This document shows positions 62,194 through 64,000 of a stretch of 64,000 nucleotides of DNA, one piece after another. Each line of letters starts with the position of its first letter. Within the stretch, counting starts at the first letter, position 1. The stretch lies in contig JAGZUC010000001.1 in the NCBI GenBank assembly GCA_018380195.1, positions 1-64,000 on the forward strand, written 5' to 3'. This DNA comes from Collinsella sp. (GTDB lineage Bacteria; Actinomycetota; Coriobacteriia; Coriobacteriales; Coriobacteriaceae). A program made the translations under genes and the position numbers. The notes under the pieces were generated by a model. It ran no database searches. It saw only the letters and a program-made list of their open reading frames with translations, and was not told the DNA's origin.

Positions 62194-63501
62194 ATGACGG
62201 AGTCCTCTCAGCATACGTCTAAGCCCCAGGTCGAGGTTGAGGCCTCGGGCGGCGATGACAATAAGAGCGCACGCCGCGGCGCCATCTTTATCGGCGTCGT
62301 GCTGGTAGGTTATATCGTCTATCTGGTGGTAACCGGGCAGATGGGGCAGTTTTGGGCCGCTATGTCGAGCGTCCAGGCGTCATGGCTCGTTGTCGCGTGT
62401 CTTTGCATGTTCATGTACCTGTTCTTTGGCATTGTGGCCTATGCGATCGCCGTCTGGCTCGATCCCAATTCGCCCGTCGGCATCCGCGACCTGATCTCGG
62501 TCGAGGCGAGTGGCATCTTCTTTGGCAACCTGACGCCCATGATGATGGGCTCCACCCCGGCTCAGATCTATCGCCTGACCAAGGCCGGCCAAAACGTGGG
62601 CGAGGCCGGCGCCACGCAATTCACGCGTTTTATCGTGTACCAGTTTGGCCTGGTCGCCTGGGGCGCTATCCTGCTGCTCGCCCGTATGCCGTTTTTTGCC
62701 GAACGCTACGGCGACATGACGCTGCTGTGCGTCTTTAGCTTTGGTGGACACTGCTGCATCTTGCTTGGCATCTTCGCCGTCGCGCTCATGCCTAAGACCG
62801 TCACGCGCGTCGCCCATTGCATCATCAATTGGCTTGAGCGCATTGGTGTCTCGGCCACTAAGATCGAGAGTTGGCGCACGTTTGTCGATGGCGAGATCTA
62901 CTCCTTCTCCGAGAAGTTCAAGCTTTCGGCCGGACATTTTTCTTCCATGCTGCTCACCGTGTTTATCACCATGCTGCAGCTCGCGTTTTTCTATCTGGTT
63001 CCGTATTTCCTGATGCTTGCCTTTGGCCACCACGAGGTCGACTTTTTCTCGGTCATGGCCGCGAGCGCCTTTGTCCAGCTGTTAAGCTCTGCGGTTCCCT
63101 TGCCCGGTGGAACTGGTGGCGCTGAGGGCGGCTTTGCATTGTTCTTGGGTCATTTCTTCGGTTCGGCTTCGACCGCCGGCTATCTGCTGTGGCGTCTCAT
63201 TACGTTTATTGCGCCGACCATTTTGGCTGCGCCCCTGCTGGGACTTAAGAGCGCCCACAACGAGAGCATCCATGCGCGCTGGGATCGCGTGATGCGCAAG
63301 CTCGGCCGCACGCCTCAGACGCCCTCTGCGCCCACTAAGCCGCATCCCACGAATGCTGTTACCGTTGATCCCAAGAAGCACGCTCAGAAGGCTTCTGGGA
63401 CCGCAAAGCCGGCTCATAAGGCCTATGTGCGTCAGACAGGAGACGGTATTCGCGTATCTCCGTCGGCACTCAATAAGAAGAAGCACCCTAAGTCGCAGTA
63501 G
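62194..63501 (+). CDS. YbhN/UPF0104 (lysylphosphatidylglycerol synthase TM region) family membrane protein
   Basis: This 435-residue protein has about eight membrane helices (starting RRGAIFIGVVLVGYIVYLVV) and the family signatures FFGNLTPMMMGSTPAQIYRL and SSAVPLPGGTGGAEGGFALF. It matches the flippase-like half of MprF/YbhN proteins, without the lysyltransferase domain. The C-terminal ~80 residues are basic, with Lys/Pro/Ala repeats, and cytoplasmic. AGAAGGAG precedes ATG 62194. It may move a lipid or act in envelope maintenance; the substrate is unknown. Confidence 0.86.
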   Translation: MTESSQHTSKPQVEVEASGGDDNKSARRGAIFIGVVLVGYIVYLVVTGQMGQFWAAMSSVQASWLVVACLCMFMYLFFGIVAYAIAVWLDPNSPVGIRDLISVEASGIFFGNLTPMMMGSTPAQIYRLTKAGQNVGEAGATQFTRFIVYQFGLVAWGAILLLARMPFFAERYGDMTLLCVFSFGGHCCILLGIFAVALMPKTVTRVAHCIINWLERIGVSATKIESWRTFVDGEIYSFSEKFKLSAGHFSSMLLTVFITMLQLAFFYLVPYFLMLAFGHHEVDFFSVMAASAFVQLLSSAVPLPGGTGGAEGGFALFLGHFFGSASTAGYLLWRLITFIAPTILAAPLLGLKSAHNESIHARWDRVMRKLGRTPQTPSAPTKPHPTNAVTVDPKKHAQKASGTAKPAHKAYVRQTGDGIRVSPSALNKKKHPKSQ

Positions 63502-63617
63502 GGCAGTCGTGCGTTCTTCATGATGCGAGGCATATTTGTGCTGTATGGGGGATAATCCTCTTACGTAGATTATCTCTCATCTGTTGATGAATGCTCGCAT
63601 ATCGAAGGGACACGCCC

Positions 63618-64000
63618 ATGGCAACCAGCAAACCGCGTCTTGACCGCCGCATCGTTCGCAGCCGTAATGCCATCCTTTCGGCTTTCGAGCGCCTGCTCAT
63701 GGAAAAGCCGCTGGCAGACATTACGGTGAGTGCCATCGCGCGCGAGGCCAATGTCGACCGCAAGACCTTTTACGTTCACTTTGGTACGGTTGACGGCCTG
63801 CTCGATGCCATTGCTGTCGATGTGGTGGAGATGATTGTCGACTCGGTCGAGAAAACGCTTGCTTCTATGGACGGTGACACCAACGAGCGCGCTCTTGGCG
63901 CGGCGGCGACCTTCTTTAAAACCGTTAACGAGGCACTGTGCAACAACTTGGTGCTCAATCGTCAGCTGATTGAGATCATTCCGCTCGATGATTTTATGGC
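63618..64000 (+). CDS. TetR/AcrR family transcriptional regulator (partial, runs off the window)
   Basis: The first ~127 residues are visible. RIVRSRNAILSAFERLLMEK and the TetR HTH with ITVSAIAREANVDRKTFYVHFG define the DNA-binding domain. The ligand-binding domain is cut off by the end of the window. GAAGGGA before ATG 63618 supports the start. The target genes lie beyond the window or are unknown. Confidence 0.85.
   Translation, partial: MATSKPRLDRRIVRSRNAILSAFERLLMEKPLADITVSAIAREANVDRKTFYVHFGTVDGLLDAIAVDVVEMIVDSVEKTLASMDGDTNERALGAAATFFKTVNEALCNNLVLNRQLIEIIPLDDFM

Overview
The window is about 64 kb of bacterial chromosome, mostly G+C-rich, with the gene order and codon habits of a Coriobacteriia actinobacterium. 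A Collinsella-like gut species is the best guess. This rests on the block asp23-fakA-recG-rsmD-coaD / yceD-rpmF-plsX-acpP-rnc-smc-ftsY-ffh, the block alaS-ruvX-mltG-aroK-aroB-like-pepP-efp-asp23-nusB, frequent GTG/TTG starts and a fermentative, PTS-based sugar metabolism. No rRNA, CRISPR array or intact mobile element is visible. The genus is inference from gene content, not from a marker gene.

Layout. 1-420: two identical tRNA-Asn genes with a clear promoter. 568-15461: a nearly continuous + strand run for envelope stress and fatty-acid kinase, recombination, rRNA methylation, CoA synthesis, phospholipid/ACP metabolism, RNase III, SMC and the SRP system. 15482-20745: a DUF134/NifX-like metal-responsive gene on the - strand, thyA-folA, an SPOUT methyltransferase, a MATE exporter and a broken cob(I)alamin adenosyltransferase gene. 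20746-24843: ftsH, then a DUF523 gene running into a scar of mobile-element debris (serine recombinase tail, IS3 transposase tail) beside an AT-rich, apparently foreign peptidase E-like gene. 24844-29214: an iron-type alcohol/glycerol dehydrogenase and ileS behind a T-box leader. 29437-38884: lspA-rluD, a GT2 glycosyltransferase, a prepilin peptidase, a dGTPase-like HD protein, rarA, and a DUF948 / anti-sigma-like / sigma factor / AI-2E transporter operon.

39037-52233: alaS, ruvX, mltG, a YqeG HAD phosphatase, shikimate kinase, a degenerate 3-dehydroquinate synthase homologue, an M24 aminopeptidase, efp, a second asp23, nusB, xseB, tlyA, nadK and recN. 52293-60181: a sugar regulon made of a divergent RpiR regulator, a fructose-type PTS IIBCA permease, HPr, Enzyme I and two tandem 1-phosphofructokinase paralogues. 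Together these would take up fructose as fructose-1-phosphate and convert it to fructose-1,6-bisphosphate. 60346-end: CCA-adding enzyme, two identical tRNA-Glu(CTC) genes, a YbhN-type membrane protein and the start of a TetR regulator.

The most unusual signals are the aroB-like pseudoenzyme, the internally deleted cobO remnant, the decayed mobile island, the ileS T-box with an altered T-box motif, two kinds of long perfect inverted repeats around the PTS genes, a paired TGACATATGTCA operator candidate at the NifX-like gene, and a dispersed hairpin present twice in opposite orientation. I did not find a convincing wholly new multi-gene system.
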